Below, in pieces: positions 45,084-59,300 of a DNA stretch of 64,000 nt. Under the pieces are notes generated by a model. The model made no database searches and had not been told where the DNA came from. It was given only the letters and a program-made list of their open reading frames with translations. Every line of letters begins with the position of its first letter. Positions within the stretch are counted from its first letter, which is position 1. Position numbers and translations under genes: made by a program. Source of the DNA: Anagrus nilaparvatae (lineage: Eukaryota; Arthropoda; Insecta; Hymenoptera; Mymaridae); the NCBI GenBank assembly GCA_022575985.1, contig JAKSXM010000107.1, positions 6,324,001 to 6,388,000 on the forward strand. The letters are read 5' to 3'.

Positions 45084-45594
45084 GGAGTTACGAGGGTAAA
45101 TAAAAATGATGACAGAACTGAATGAAACTGGAAAATTATTAAATTTAAACATTTTTAAAGTTGAATAGAACTTGGTTTTACCTTTGTTACCACATTAATT
45201 TTCATTTTATTGCAAATTAAAAATAGGCAGTTTAACATTGCTCTTATGGAAATTCATATTTGGAGCTTACAAAAAGTATGATAGTGATGACACAGGGGGA
45301 TGAAACTAATTAAATATCATAAATAAATTGTCAAAGATTATATTTCCAATTTATTTTATCTAGGTTACCACATTCAATCATTAATTATTCGGTAAAAACC
45401 AAGTTTTAGCAACTACCATAACCTAAAATAATAAAGTTTATCATAAATAATTTTTTTTGCAATAATATTACATAATAAACTCATTTTTTAATATTTTTAC
45501 GACTAATTTTATTTTAAACTGCAAATTATGAAAAAAAAAATGGCGTCGGTAATGTGGATATTGACTCTAATTTTCTATTTACCCTCGTAACTCC
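45084..45594. mobile_element. MITE flanked by TTAA
   Basis: GGAGTTACGAGGGTAAAT at the left and ATTTACCCTCGTAACTCC at the right, each flanked outside by TTAA (45080-45083, 45595-45598). TTAA flanks suggest a piggyBac-type target, although the ends are not the usual CCC...GGG. The interior is AT-rich and non-coding. Confidence 0.6.
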
Positions 45595-45772
45595 TTAAAA
45601 AGTTTATTTACATTCTGTAGTAAGAGACTCTCATTGCCGAAACTTATTTTTTAATACAGATTGTGAATGCAGAGATAAAATATAACAGATATAATTATTT
45701 AATATTTATAATAAATATTTTTGTTAATTTTATCACGAAAAATCTCACTTTTGACGATTTTTTTTAATGTTG

Positions 45773-45885
45773 AAACGATTGCAAATGAATTGAAAATGAA
45801 TTTTTCAGTCTTATGAAGTTTTGAGTGCAAAAAAATAATTTTTTTAAAATTATTTTTACGTGTAAAGCTATTTGCAATCGTTTAA
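45773..45885. repeat. Small inverted repeat related to the 46085 element
   Basis: ACGATTGCAAATG at the left mirrors the TTTGCAATCGT segment at the right. The same sequence (ACGATTGCAAATGACTTGAA) lies inside the element at 46085-46441. Confidence 0.5.
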
Positions 45886-46084
45886 ATAAAGGTCTAAGTC
45901 TAATCATATCACATCCTAATATTTTTATATTTTTACAAGTTCTCTTAGAACTATTATATACAAGAAGTTTATATTTTGTTGCAGTCGGGCATAAAAATAT
46001 CATCAGGAGGCATCCTGAATAATAGTTATAAAAACATTTTGATTTTTTTTACACGAACTCTTAACAATAGTAGGTATAGATCAA

Positions 46085-46441
46085 CACTGAAAAAAAAATC
46101 CGCTTGCGGCAAGCGGAATTTTTTTTCTCGTCAAACGATTGCAAATGACTTGAAACGTAAAGAAAATTTAAAAAAAAATTTTTTCCCGCTTACTTGGGAT
46201 ATGCGTATTTCGGTATGACGAGATTTGAGAAAATTTTGGAAAAAGAAAAGAAAAAATGTTTTTTTTTTAATTTTCTTTACGTTTCAAGTCATTTGCAATT
46301 GTTTGCAAAGAAAAAAAAATTCCGCTAGCCACAAGCGGAATTCCGCTAGCCGCAAGCGGAATTCCGCTTGCCGTAAGCGGATTGTCCGCTTGCCGCAAGC
46401 GGAATTATTCCGCTTGCGGCAAGCGGATTTTTTTTTCAGTG
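46085..46441. mobile_element. Foldback element with an array of 19-bp palindromes
   Basis: Ends are CACTGAAAAAAAAATCCGC and GCGGATTTTTTTTTCAGTG. Just inside the left end is one TCCGCTTGCGGCAAGCGGA palindrome; inside the right end are five variants in tandem (46321-46430). Some are exact, others have CTAGCC or CCGTAAG changes. The middle has TTTACGTTTCAAGTCATTTG and its complement. No coding capacity; Arg-rich frames are artefacts of the repeats. Confidence 0.75.
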
Positions 46442-46499
46442 AAGAGCAATAAATTAAAAAAATAAAAATAAAATAAGAATATTTATTAGTTTTAAATGA

Positions 46500-48670
46500 C
46501 GGCATGAGAGAGAGCTAACGCAACTGATACCTAGGAACTAAAGCAAGTTGTACCGTTTTTTAATCCTCGATAAAATCGTGGCATTAGCGCAACAGCGACC
46601 AACCCTTTCGAGCCAATTACCTAAATTTTTAGACGAATTTCCCAAAGAAATTTTAATTAGTAAATTTCAAACTTCTGTTTAGACATACCAATAGTTCTAC
46701 CAGAAATCATATTTTATAATGAAAAAAAAGTTGTTGACCCTGGCACTTGTCCATCGTGATTTTTTTAAATTTTAAGTCGTTGAATTAAAATTTTTTTTCT
46801 GCTAAAGAAATGGTTTTAATACAGTGTAACACTTCAGGCAAGTATCCAGAAAAATTTCGGAGGGGCCAGAACCTACTAACATTTAAATTGATGGTTTATT
46901 ACGTCTTGTACTCGTTTCAGAATCCTATTCCTGTTTTGCAGCAGAAGAAGTACGCTTGGCCAGCTGGTATTGGGCAAAAACGATTTTTTTTCTGAATTTT
47001 CAATAGCCTGAGACATCAATGAAAATGGATGAAAATAAATATTGTTAAACTTTATATTTTGCAATCATAAAATATAAGATCATTAGAAGTAAGAAATTAT
47101 TTTAAACTACCAATGACCTTTACTTAAACTAAAAGTTTATTAAAAATAAACACTCATGTTTTAATTGATTAATTATATTTTGCATAAAACAGAAGAAATT
47201 GCATAAAAATTATAGTATATATTATGGCAAAATATTTAAAAAATTTAAATGTAAATTTAATTTTATAATACCTACGTTCAGGCCCCTAAAATTAGGTCAT
47301 TTTAATTTAAATAAATTAAACTTATGTAAAATTACATAAAAAAACAACTTTTAGAAACAAAAAAAGATACTCAATTATTGGTAAGCGACCAGAAACAGGA
47401 TTTTCTAACAAAATTTGATCCCCATTTATAAGAACTGTAAGGACATTTATTTGCCAAAAATAAGGACCAGTAAAATTTATTTATTAGTTTAACAAAAAAA
47501 AAAATCAACACGTATATTAATGCAATTTCTACATTGCTAAACTCCTGGTGGAATGCCATATTTTTTTTATACTAATACCAGTTTAACTCACCGGACCAAA
47601 ACTTGTTGTTTCAAAATTTTTGCTTAAAAGCTTACCTTAGGTCTTGGATTTGTATTTCCACCGGAATTTCCGAAAATATTAATTTTTACCGAAAATTTTG
47701 TGATTCTCGAAAGTTGTTTTTTTTTAGATTTTTAGGGCTTTTAAAGGGCTTAATTATCTCAAAACCAATGCAGTTTTTATATGAATGTTACGGATCTACC
47801 TGTAATATACATATAATTGGGGAAAAATTTTCTTTTTACCTAGACTACCCAAAAAAAAATTTTTTTTTCATTTTGGGCCACTGCCGGTTTAATTTTTCAA
47901 ATTGACTAGAAGTCAAGTTCACCATAATTATTTTTGTTCAAATTTTCCCAGAATGTTGGCCTATGTGTCAGCTTAAAAAAATTTTTGAGTAGTGACATTT
48001 AAATGAGCCCCCACAAACATTATTTTAGTCTGTCAAAATTAGCTAAAACAGGGGGCAATAAAAAATTTTTTTCTCCCAATTAACGTATAAATTAATTTTT
48101 GGAGAAAGCTTTTATTTAAGCTATTAGTAACTTATTTTTTTTAAGCTATTAGTAACGATGTATCTAAAAAAAACTTTATTATAACACATTTTATGATATT
48201 TGAACTTAATTTAAAACTTACAGTCGTCTATAAAGCAAACATCCACGACAATTGCAATTTGACTGTTTTATTCATTGATTTTCTGAAAAAATGAATAAAT
48301 ATTTCATTTTTCAGTGAAGAGGCAATCAAAAAATCAGATTTTTATGATTAAATTTAAAAAATTAAAAGACAAAACTCGCTCTTTCTAAGGACATTTTAGC
48401 AAATAAGTTGAAAATAAAGACCTTGTAAGGACCATAAAGACTGGTAGACACCCTGAGAAAGCACGTACTTCCTTCCCGGACGAAAAATTTTATACGGCCC
48501 TTGTCCATAAAAGTAAATAATGCCCCAAACCGAAATTTACCAGTCTCGAAAGAAAATTTACGTTTGATTTTAGTTTTTCTTTTTCTTACTAGCCGTAAAT
48601 GTTATTCGTTAAAAGTAATTAGTAAAAGTTTATCTAAATAGATCATATGAATTTGTAGTACGTAAAAAAT
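46500..48670. other. AT-rich region, no recognised gene
   Basis: No feature can be supported before the first histone stem-loop. Short open frames lack conserved content. Confidence 0.5.
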
Positions 48671-48677
48671 ATCTGAT

Positions 48678-48693
48678 GGCCCTGAAAAGGGCC
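48678..48693 (-). terminator. Histone 3' stem-loop of H4 copy 1
   Basis: In sense orientation it reads GGCCCTTTTCAGGGCC (6-bp stem, 4-nt loop), 28 nt after the stop codon. Followed by ATCAGATATTTTTTACGTAC. SLBP-type signal for non-polyadenylated histone mRNA ends. Confidence 0.95.
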
Positions 48694-48721
48694 GATTAAT
48701 TGTTTTATATCATTTTCAAAA

Positions 48722-49647
<926 letters not shown>

Positions 49648-49681
49648 ATTATGTAAAGCAAAAACTATTGTATATCCAATC

Positions 49682-49697
49682 GGCCCTTTTCAGGGCC
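49682..49697 (+). terminator. Histone 3' stem-loop of H3 copy 1
   Basis: GGCCCTTTTCAGGGCC preceded by CCAATC and followed by AACATTTATTTAAAGCGTTA. This is the copy that matches the orphan at 8769-8815. Confidence 0.95.
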
Positions 49698-50830
49698 AAC
49701 ATTTATTTAAAGCGTTAATAATTATTTTATTCGTACTAAAACAAACATTATCCAGGATTGCCACTCGGTCTGGAAAACTGGAAATTTAAGGATTTTCATA
49801 AAAATACCTTGATGAAGATAAATTAATTTTCTTACTAATAATTTGTTGTTCTTAAATAATATTTTTAAGCCTATATTATGATATAATTTATTGCCGATTT
49901 TAAAAAATTTCGAAAATCTGACCCCAAAAACTGAAAGAGCAACTGTTATTGCCTAGGAATCGCGAATTAATTTTCATTTTTTAAGTCTTTGACGAAAATT
50001 AAATTGACTACTTAAGTCCGTTTGGGAGAATAGGATTATAAGATATTTTGAAACTTTAGGCCTGGAAAGTCAGGGGAACTTACTAATTTTTGGGCTGAAA
50101 ATTCAGAATTTTAAATTTAAAAAAATAGTCGCAACCCTGTTCATTTTTATTTTTTAATTGTCAACGTAACTTATAAGCTAAATGCAATTTACTTTATGCC
50201 TACAGCATATGAATTAATCAAATCGCTTTTATACTGTGTAATTAAACAAATTTTAATTCTAATGGGGACGACGTATTTTTTGAAAAAAGTTTTGAATGCT
50301 TATCAGAATATATATAGTTTTTCACAAGAAGTGTCCAACATTTAGTAGTATTTTATTTTTGATTAAAATTTTAATACTCATAAAATACTTTCTTGTTATA
50401 ATTTGAAAAATTACTTTAGTATGTACATTTTTCATTAATTTTTATTTTTTAATAAATTTATTATAGATTATATGCTGATTATACTCTAATTACCTTATTT
50501 CAAATTAATGTAGGTACCTGAACAATCGAAAATGTATTATTTCTTGGTAATATGATAATTTTGTACAATTGAAAATTTTGATGGTTTTGAAAATGAAGAT
50601 TTAGGTACTTTTATAAAAAATGAACAAAATATGAGAAAGGAAATTAAAAAAAAACTTGGATTATCTTACTTGGTTAATAGTTTACGAAGCGCAGAAATAA
50701 GCTTATGCATCAGAGTACTGTATTGTATTTATATTGTGAAATGCGCTAGAATATTACATTTGCTAATAAAAAAAAAAACATTTTCTAATTGAAAAAAAAA
50801 GTAAAAATAGTTTGTATTTGTTAAAAAAAT
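49698..50830. other. AT-rich spacer between H3 and H2A, no gene seen
   Basis: No supported feature. Confidence 0.6.
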
Positions 50831-50835
50831 GTGAT

Positions 50836-50851
50836 GGCCCTGAAAAGGGCC
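50836..50851 (-). terminator. Histone 3' stem-loop of H2A copy 1
   Basis: Sense GGCCCTTTTCAGGGCC, then ATCACATTTTTTTAACAAAT. It lies 24 nt after the stop codon. Confidence 0.95.
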
Positions 50852-50875
50852 GATTGATAATGAAGCAATGATTTT

Positions 50876-51469
<594 letters not shown>

Positions 51470-51844
51470 ATGGCACCTAAAGCAAGTGGAAAGGCTGTAA
51501 AGAAAGCCGGCAAGGCTCAGAAAAATATCAGCAAAGGCGGTGACAAGAAAAGGAAGCGTAAGAGGAAGGAATCCTACGCCATTTACATTTACAAAGTACT
51601 TAAACAAGTACATCCCGATACCGGAGTTTCCAGCAAGGCTATGTCTATTATGAATTCTTTCGTAAATGACATTTTTGAACGTATTGCTGCTGAATCTTCC
51701 CGTTTGGCTCATTACAACAAGAGATCAACCATCACGTCCCGGGAAATCCAAACTGCTGTCCGTCTCTTATTGCCCGGAGAACTTGCTAAGCACGCTGTCA
51801 GTGAAGGCACCAAAGCAGTCACTAAGTACACAAGCTCCAAATAA
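51470..51844 (+). CDS. H2B: Histone H2B, copy 1
   Basis: 124 residues starting [20 protein letters not shown], with the Lys/Arg-rich HBR region ([20 protein letters not shown]), the dimerisation helices ([17 protein letters not shown]) and the tail [16 protein letters not shown] that contains the ubiquitinated Lys of family members. An in-frame Met four codons upstream (51458) is less likely because the family begins MxPK. No introns. Identical protein to copy 2. Confidence 0.98.
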   Translation: MAPKASGKAVKKAGKAQKNISKGGDKKRKRKRKESYAIYIYKVLKQVHPDTGVSSKAMSIMNSFVNDIFERIAAESSRLAHYNKRSTITSREIQTAVRLLLPGELAKHAVSEGTKAVTKYTSSK

Positions 51845-51868
51845 GCAAAAGTTAAAAATTATTCAATC

Positions 51869-51884
51869 GGCCCTTTTCAGGGCC
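51869..51884 (+). terminator. Histone 3' stem-loop of H2B copy 1
   Basis: GGCCCTTTTCAGGGCC followed by ATCAGATTTTTATAACAAAA. Confidence 0.95.
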
Positions 51885-53390
51885 ATCAGATTTTTATAAC
51901 AAAAAAAACTATTCAATTACATTTTTTTTTATTATACTTAAAAATATTACCTACCCAAAACCTAAAATTTTTATTTGTTTATTCAAAGGTTCGCAGGTTT
52001 TCGGCCTTTGTGAGCAATTATTTAAAATTCTACTAGATAATGACCAGTTAAGAATTCAGAAGTTTTTTTTGTCATTTAACTCAATGAAACAAAAATTGAC
52101 ATGATTAACAATTATTTTTAATAACACTACGTAGACACAAAAAGTTTCTTTGCTTAAGTATATTGATTAATAATTAATATATTCCGTATCTCGTCCTTTG
52201 GCTCGACTCTTACAAAATATATGGGACGTTCTTTGGTCAAAAAGTTGAAAATAAACGTATCGTGAATATCACTTATAAGATAATATTTATTAAATTTTTG
52301 AATTTTAATGAACGAAAACCATTAATCCATGTACTGGTATGAGTACCTAACATGTTCTTAGGCTTAATCTAGGCAATTTTTGTGCAATAAAAATTTTGTA
52401 TAAAATGAACCCTTGAAAGCAAAATGTTCAATAAAAGTTATAAACTAAAATATATATGTTCAAAGGTGATTTTACAAAAAATGTTTATGACTGCACGAAA
52501 AGTACTGCTTAAAAAAATGTATAAAATTTTAAAAATGAAAAGATATTTCTTTTTTTTTTTTGTTGTCTGACGTTTACTTTACTAAGGTAATTTCAAAGCA
52601 CTTTTTGTACTATGAAATAAATTTTTAAGGTTACAGTTTTTAAGCAAAAACATTTTTAAGTTAGCAAATTCATAAATTATTTTTGGCCCAATTTTCCGCA
52701 GGAATTGAATTTCTGAAATTTGCAAAATCACAAAATATTCGTGTGTTTTTGTAGGATACAAGTAGCCATTAGTAAATAAATAAAAATAAATAAATAAGAG
52801 CTTTGATTTAAATTTTTGTTTGTTTTTCAAATATTCCTGTTGGTCAAATTAACCCTGAATCATGAAAGTATGATTATAAGTCATGTAGCACTAAAAAATA
52901 GATAATTTACCGAATAATTTGAACCCTAGTCCATTGTTTTATCTTCAAAATGTAGATGTGCAGGTGACCCCCCCTGACAGGGGGGTAGCATTTTGACAAA
53001 GAGCGTTTGATATAATATATTATGTATCTTACGGGTATAAGAGTCCGACCTCTGTATAAAGCTATCTTTATCCTAGCAGTGTTAGATAAAGTCCGACTCT
53101 TGATAATTATTATTTTTTTTTACTCACATACAGTGTTAAAATTCTATATACATTTTCTTAGTAACACAATGTAAATTTCTACTACAGGATTACATGCCTG
53201 CACACATAGATATTTTAAAAATATCAGCTGAAAAAAAAAACTTTATACTAGATTGCAATAATGGGCCATATAAATTTGATGATCAAGGTTTTCAAAGATG
53301 CAACTTCAAACAAGTTACTTGTTTTACAAATCTTTTTAAAATAACATAATTGCTTATCGAAAGGAAGAAACAATGTTCGTACGTTTAAAA
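51885..53390. other. AT-rich spacer between H2A/H2B pairs, no gene seen
   Basis: No supported feature, apart from a GC-richer CCCCCCTGACAGGGGGG hairpin at about 52968. Confidence 0.5.
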
Positions 53391-53397
53391 AATTGTT

Positions 53398-53413
53398 GGC
53401 CCTGAAAAGGGCC
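53398..53413 (-). terminator. Histone 3' stem-loop of H2A copy 2
   Basis: Sense GGCCCTTTTCAGGGCC, then AACAATTTTTTAAACGTACG. Confidence 0.95.
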
Positions 53414-53435
53414 GATTGATTATGTTAAAAATAAT

Positions 53436-53810
53436 TTATGCTTTTTTTTCAGTCTTTTTAGGGAGAAGAACTGCTTGAATATTGGGAAGTACACCACCTT
53501 GAGCGATAGTGACTCCAGAAAGAAGTTTGTTCAATTCTTCGTCGTTACGAATGGCCAACTGAAGATGACGAGGAATGATCCTGGTTTTTTTGTTGTCACG
53601 GGCTGCGTTTCCTGCCAATTCAAGAACTTCAGCAGCCAAATATTCCATTACAGCGGCTAAGTAAACTGGAGCTCCGGCACCAACGCGTTCAGCGTAATTG
53701 CCTTTTCTTAATAATCGATGAATTCTACCGACTGGAAACTGAAGACCAGCACGGCTTGACCTGGTCTTTGACTTAGCCTTGCTTTTTCCTCCTTTGCCAC
53801 GTCCGGACAT
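53436..53810 (-). CDS. H2A: Histone H2A, copy 2
   Basis: 124 residues, identical to copy 1, with synonymous differences confined mainly to the 3' half of the gene. The 5' half is nearly identical at DNA level, which suggests gene conversion. Canonical H2A without an SQ tail motif. Divergent from H2B copy 2 with 223 bp between start codons. Confidence 0.98.
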   Translation of the reverse strand: MSGRGKGGKSKAKSKTRSSRAGLQFPVGRIHRLLRKGNYAERVGAGAPVYLAAVMEYLAAEVLELAGNAARDNKKTRIIPRHLQLAIRNDEELNKLLSGVTIAQGGVLPNIQAVLLPKKTEKKA

Positions 53811-54033
53811 TGTGTGATATTATTATGTAGTTGCTACGAAAAAGAACGAAGTAATAATTTTTTTTTTTTTTTCGAGAAAAAATCTTGAGCTTGTTAATTT
53901 AGATAGATTACAGCGCACCAATAAGAGAACGTATTAATTTTTGATTAGTGGGGAGAGAAACGCAGAAAGTTACAAAACTGAGTATATTTTTTAAAAAAAA
54001 TATTACACTCGACTTTATCGTTTGAACGTTAAG
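53811..54033. promoter_or_regulatory. Divergent H2A/H2B promoter, copy 2
   Basis: Same CAGCGCACCAATAAGAGAAC and GGGGAGAGAAACGCAGAAAG blocks as copy 1. It differs by T-run length and a few substitutions. Confidence 0.75.
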
Positions 54034-54408
54034 ATGGCACCTAAAGCAAGTGGAAAGGCTGTAAAGAAAGCCGGCAAGGCTCAGAAAAATATCAGCAAAG
54101 GCGGTGACAAGAAAAGGAAGCGAAAGAGGAAGGAATCCTACGCCATTTACATTTACAAAGTACTTAAGCAAGTACATCCCGATACCGGAGTTTCCAGTAA
54201 GGCTATGTCTATTATGAATTCTTTCGTAAATGACATTTTTGAACGTATTGCTGCTGAATCTTCCCGTTTGGCTCATTACAACAAAAGATCAACCATTACT
54301 TCTCGGGAAATTCAAACCGCTGTCCGTCTCTTATTGCCTGGAGAACTTGCTAAGCACGCTGTCAGTGAAGGCACCAAAGCAGTCACTAAGTACACAAGCT
54401 CCAAATAA
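54034..54408 (+). CDS. H2B: Histone H2B, copy 2
   Basis: 124 residues, identical to copy 1, with scattered synonymous changes. It lies 2564 bp downstream of copy 1, the same offset as to within a few bases for H2A, so the pair duplicated as a unit. ATG at 54034 in GTTAAGATGG. Confidence 0.98.
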   Translation: MAPKASGKAVKKAGKAQKNISKGGDKKRKRKRKESYAIYIYKVLKQVHPDTGVSSKAMSIMNSFVNDIFERIAAESSRLAHYNKRSTITSREIQTAVRLLLPGELAKHAVSEGTKAVTKYTSSK

Positions 54409-54432
54409 GCAAAAGTTAAAAATTATTCAATC

Positions 54433-54448
54433 GGCCCTTTTCAGGGCC
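54433..54448 (+). terminator. Histone 3' stem-loop of H2B copy 2
   Basis: GGCCCTTTTCAGGGCC followed by ATAAATTTCTTAATACAAAG. Confidence 0.95.
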
Positions 54449-56135
54449 ATAAATTTCTTAATACAAAGAATACGTACTATTTTTCTGCAGTTTATATAAT
54501 ATTACAAAATTAATCGTAGCTCTTATCTTTAACAATAATAAATTAATAAACTAGAGTTTGATTTTAATTTTGAATATCTAATGGAATAAATTTTTACATA
54601 GGACGTTTACTGTCGTACAGATCAAAAGTCTACATATTTACATTAAAATTAATATTAATATTAAGAACGCGCAGCTTAAATGCCTCGGCAAATTATTCGC
54701 GAACAATTTTCCGATTCAAGCTAGAGCTTTTCCGAAGACAGCTTTCACAAACGTTCGTGAAATAAATAAAAAATTTTTTGTAAAAGACCAGAGGGCCCCG
54801 TGCGCCAACGCGTCCACACGCAATTATTGATTTCTAAATATAATTAGCCCCTTGGGCCTCCCTTGCCCTTCTTTGTGTTCATAAATCATGAATGTGTTAG
54901 TATGTGCATTTTTTACAAATTTTGAATTTGCCGCCAAATCTCGTAAAAATTTAAAAATTTGGATTCCGCAGGAAATTTTACACAAGGATATAACCTTTCA
55001 TATTTTTAAGAGCTTTTATGTTAAAGCAGCGAAATTTTAAATTGATTAAAATATCTCATTTTTTTAAGAAATTTTTTATTTTTTAAGTTACACTATATTA
55101 ATCAAAATTAATCTGAAAAAATATATCCTTATGTATTTCTTACTTTTTTTTTTTATAAAAAAAGTCCAAAACACAAAAATCGAGATTTCCCTCTGAGAGG
55201 CTAAAAATTGGGCTGATGGCTTATTTTTTGGTAGTTCTTTCAGAAAAAAAACACTTTCGAGCTTTTTTTTTGAAGACCCGATCGACCCTACATTTCATAC
55301 ACAATTCATTTAAATAAACCCATATTATAACCAAAGTATCAAATTCATTTAAATATTTGTATTAATATTTTGATATTTATTTTGAAGGTCGTTATTAAAT
55401 AAATACATATCAATTTGTAGATATGAAACATGCCAAAAAGAAAAAAACAAAACAAAAATTACAAAAATAAGATTTAAACTTACAAAGTATGATAAGGATA
55501 TATCGAAGGATTTATATCAAGAGTAACAAAAGTAAGTTACAAAATGAAGAGAATTTCTCAGAGTAGTATTTGGTTCTTATAGTTCGTTATAATAAAGTGA
55601 AAATAATAACTTGATATTAAAAATTTCTTTTTAAATCTTAGGCCTTCTCTGCAGCAGCTCCTTTCTTTTTTTTTGCTCCCTTGGTTAAAAATGTACTATA
55701 AATATGTAATTTTGAGGTTAAACATGACTACCTTCTGGTGTAGAGAGGGCCTACTTTTTTTATTAAGATGTCTTACTATTTTTTTAAAAATCAGACCTTT
55801 TTTACTTTTTAATTTGTTCGATGTTCATGTTTTGACTAATATGTAAAAAAATATGAAGGTATTTCATTTGAATACTAATAAAATAATTGTCACTAATTGG
55901 AAATTCATCTGGTCATAGATGGAGTTTATGGCCATTGGTGAAATGCAAATTTATTTAGATTTAGAGGTTTAATAGGATTTTGAATTTTCCTATTCTGTGG
56001 AGACAAAAAGAACCGATTTGTCTGTTTGAATAATCTCAAGTGTATACCAAAACTGATAAATATATTATTGTCAATTTTTTAATTTTAAAAACTAAACTAT
56101 TAGTCAATATTAAAGTATATTGCACTACGTAAGAA
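54449..56135. other. AT-rich spacer, no recognised gene
   Basis: One short minus-strand frame at 55637-55684 reads TKGAKKKKGAAAEKA and stop, like the tail of a basic protein, but nothing upstream supports a gene. Confidence 0.5.
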
Positions 56136-56144
56136 AAACATGAT

Positions 56145-56160
56145 GGCCCTGAAAAGGGCC
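56145..56160 (-). terminator. Histone 3' stem-loop of H4 copy 2
   Basis: Sense GGCCCTTTTCAGGGCC, then ATCATGTTTTTCTTACGTAG. Confidence 0.95.
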
Positions 56161-56189
56161 GATTGTTTAATATTAGTAGGTATGTCAAA

Positions 56190-57115
<926 letters not shown>

Positions 57116-57143
57116 ATTACAAAAAAAGTACTTCAAATCAATC

Positions 57144-57159
57144 GGCCCTTTTCAGGGCC
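57144..57159 (+). terminator. Histone 3' stem-loop of H3 copy 2
   Basis: GGCCCTTTTCAGGGCC followed by AACACAATTTTTTCAACGTT. Confidence 0.95.
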
Positions 57160-58640
57160 AACACAATTTTTTCAACGTTTAAATAACATTCCAACAGTTA
57201 AGTAATGTTAAGTAAAAATTAAATTTTTATTTTTAAATTTAAAAAAAAAACACTGCCAAGTAATTGGCACTACGGTTTCTCATTAGTAATAACGACATAT
57301 TCTTAATAGTCTATTTTACCTAACAAAGTATAATGTTATAAGATAATCTAAACGTGATCTTTTCTTTGATATTGTCAGTTTAATCTCATAAAAAATTGGG
57401 TTTTTTACATAACAAATATAGAAAACAAAGAAAAGGCCGTCATTATTGCCCTGAATAGAGAAAAAATTTTCTCGTGTTAGAAATATTTGTTGTACTAAAT
57501 GCGACTACACTGTCGCATTTGCCAAAATAAACTTTTAAAACCCGTTTAAGAATGTATTATGATAATTAATGTCTGCTAGACAGTTTTTGGTGTACCTGAT
57601 GGCGTAATTATACCTTAAAGACAAAATTACACCGGCTATAAGAAAAATAAAAAAATTATTACTATTTTTAAATTGAGGAATAAATGATGGAAAATATATT
57701 AGTGTTAAAATGATACTTCTAAAACTTTCATATAATATAAAAAAATTAAGCATTACGTCGAACAAAAAAAGAATGAAGTTTTTTATTTCGTAGGAGAAAA
57801 AATAAAAATACGAATTATTGAGAAATATTGATTATAAGTTTTTTACAATCAAGAATACAAATTTTGTGATACAAAAGTAAACTTTGCATTATTGATTTTA
57901 GATTTTTGGGTTTTAAAGAATTCTTTTGCATAGGAATTGAAGAAAGGTGAAAATTAAATTATTTATCAAAAGCAATTTATTTTCTTTAAATTCCTGTGGT
58001 TCCTGCAGTGAAAAGGTGCAAATACAAAATTGCTAGTAGATAATGAAAAAGCATTATCAATTACTTTTTATTAAAAAAGTTTGATCATTTTGATTTTTTA
58101 ATTTTTTACTACTAAAAACCACATATATCTAAAAAAATCATTCGCTGTTGATAAATAATTTAATTCTTTTGAAAAGTCCAATCACATGAAACAGATAATC
58201 TTGATGGAAAATTATTTCATTTTTTATACTTTAGCCGTATTAAGTAGAAAAAAAGTCTGCATAATTAATTCATGGCAATAAAACTATTTTGACTCTATTT
58301 TTACCTAATTTTTTTTTTAATATCATTGCAAAAATTCACTTGAGCACCAAGCTTTTAAAAAAAGATATATAATTATTTAGAAGTTAAGGACCACCTAAAT
58401 TTTACTTTTTAAATAGGTACTTTTTTCTTCGTTTTTTATTATTTATGCGTGAAAATTATAAATGAAATAAGTATGATATCTGTTTAAATAGAAGAAAAGA
58501 ACTTGCAAAGATACCTGCTGCAATGCTGAACAAAATTTCAGAATTTAAACAATCAGCAAGCTATAAAAAATTATATTTACTTAATATTTAAAGTAGAAGG
58601 TATTCATAATTATGCAATAGTTGTTTATTTGTTTAAAAAT
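57160..58640. other. AT-rich spacer, no gene seen
   Basis: No supported feature. Confidence 0.6.
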
Positions 58641-58647
58641 CGTTGAT

Positions 58648-58663
58648 GGCCCTGAAAAGGGCC
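58648..58663 (-). terminator. Histone 3' stem-loop of H1
   Basis: Sense GGCCCTTTTCAGGGCC, then ATCAACGATTTTTAAACAAA. It is 46 nt after the H1 stop, farther than in the core genes, because another hairpin lies between. Confidence 0.95.
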
Positions 58664-58674
58664 GATTGTAGTGT

Positions 58675-58690
58675 TGTCCTAAAAAGGACA
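58675..58690 (-). terminator. Second, diverged stem-loop in the H1 3' UTR
   Basis: Sense TGTCCTTTTTAGGACA: a 6-bp stem and 4-nt T loop, the same 6-4-6 plan as the histone signal. It keeps the G-C second pair and T-A closing pair, and two stem pairs are changed on both sides (G-C to T-A, C-G to T-A). It is preceded by AATC and followed by ACA, as are the normal loops. It lies 19 nt after the stop. Function is unknown. Confidence 0.6.
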
Positions 58691-58709
58691 GATTTAAAAT
58701 GATAACTAT

Positions 58710-59300
58710 TTATTTTTTTGCTGATTTAGCTTTTGGAGCTGCTTTTTTGGGCTTTGGAGCTTTTGGCTTAGCTGGAGCTTTATTTTTTTTTGCCTTTGAT
58801 GGAGATTTAGGTGCAGCAGGTTTTGTTGTTTTGACTTTTTTCTCAGCAGCTGGTTTTTTTGCTGCTGCGGATTTTTTGGCTGCAACAGGTTTCTTAGTAG
58901 ATGTTGGTTTCTTGACAGCGGCTGTTTTCTTACTTGCTGCTGGTTTTTTAGTTGCAGGTTTCTTTACTGGCTTCTTTTCAGCAACTTTACTGCTAGCCAA
59001 CTTGAATCTGCCTGAGGCTCCAGTACCTTTTGACTGTATCAATTTGCCCTTGGTTACTGCAGATACCAAATACTTCCTTATGTAAATGGCATTTTTCTCA
59101 ACGTCTATTTTGTAGTTAGCAGCAATATATTTCTTTATTGCCTGTAAAGAAGATCCTTTAGTTTCTTTTAATTCACTTATGGCTTTATTGACCATATCAG
59201 ATGTTGGAGGATGTTCTGATTTGCTTGCAACTTTTTTTGCTGTTGGTTTCTTCGCCTTCTTCGGGGAAGCTGATGCCGGGACGACTGGGGCTCTATTCAG
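58710..59300 (-). CDS. H1: Linker histone H1, N-terminus lacking a start codon (possible pseudogene)
   Basis: The globular winged-helix domain reads [40 protein letters not shown] and [20 protein letters not shown], followed by a Lys/Ala/Pro-rich tail ([20 protein letters not shown] and similar) to the stop at 58710. The frame continues upstream of the first Met (59195) into the typical N-terminal tail [20 protein letters not shown] up to about 59288, then runs through non-H1-like codons to a stop near 59370 with no ATG. The first few residues and start are therefore missing: truncation, an upstream coding exon, or a start at the internal Met 59195 that would cut into the globular domain. Compacts chromatin by binding linker DNA. 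The body has no stops, and the 3' stem-loop is intact. Confidence 0.85.
   Translation of the reverse strand: MNRAPVVPASASPKKAKKPTAKKVASKSEHPPTSDMVNKAISELKETKGSSLQAIKKYIAANYKIDVEKNAIYIRKYLVSAVTKGKLIQSKGTGASGRFKLASSKVAEKKPVKKPATKKPAASKKTAAVKKPTSTKKPVAAKKSAAAKKPAAEKKVKTTKPAAPKSPSKAKKNKAPAKPKAPKPKKAAPKAKSAKK

Noticed and set aside
46225..46505. Arg/Ser/Ala-rich ORFs on both strands
   Set aside because: They arise from the tandem 19-bp palindromes.
55637..55684. Minus-strand Lys/Ala-rich tail TKGAKKKKGAAAEKA with stop
   Set aside because: Too short, with no upstream coding sequence; may be a fragment of a basic protein but cannot be assigned.
58699..59085. Plus-strand Ala/Phe-rich ORF of 128 codons
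   Set aside because: It is the antisense shadow of the Lys/Ala-rich H1 tail.
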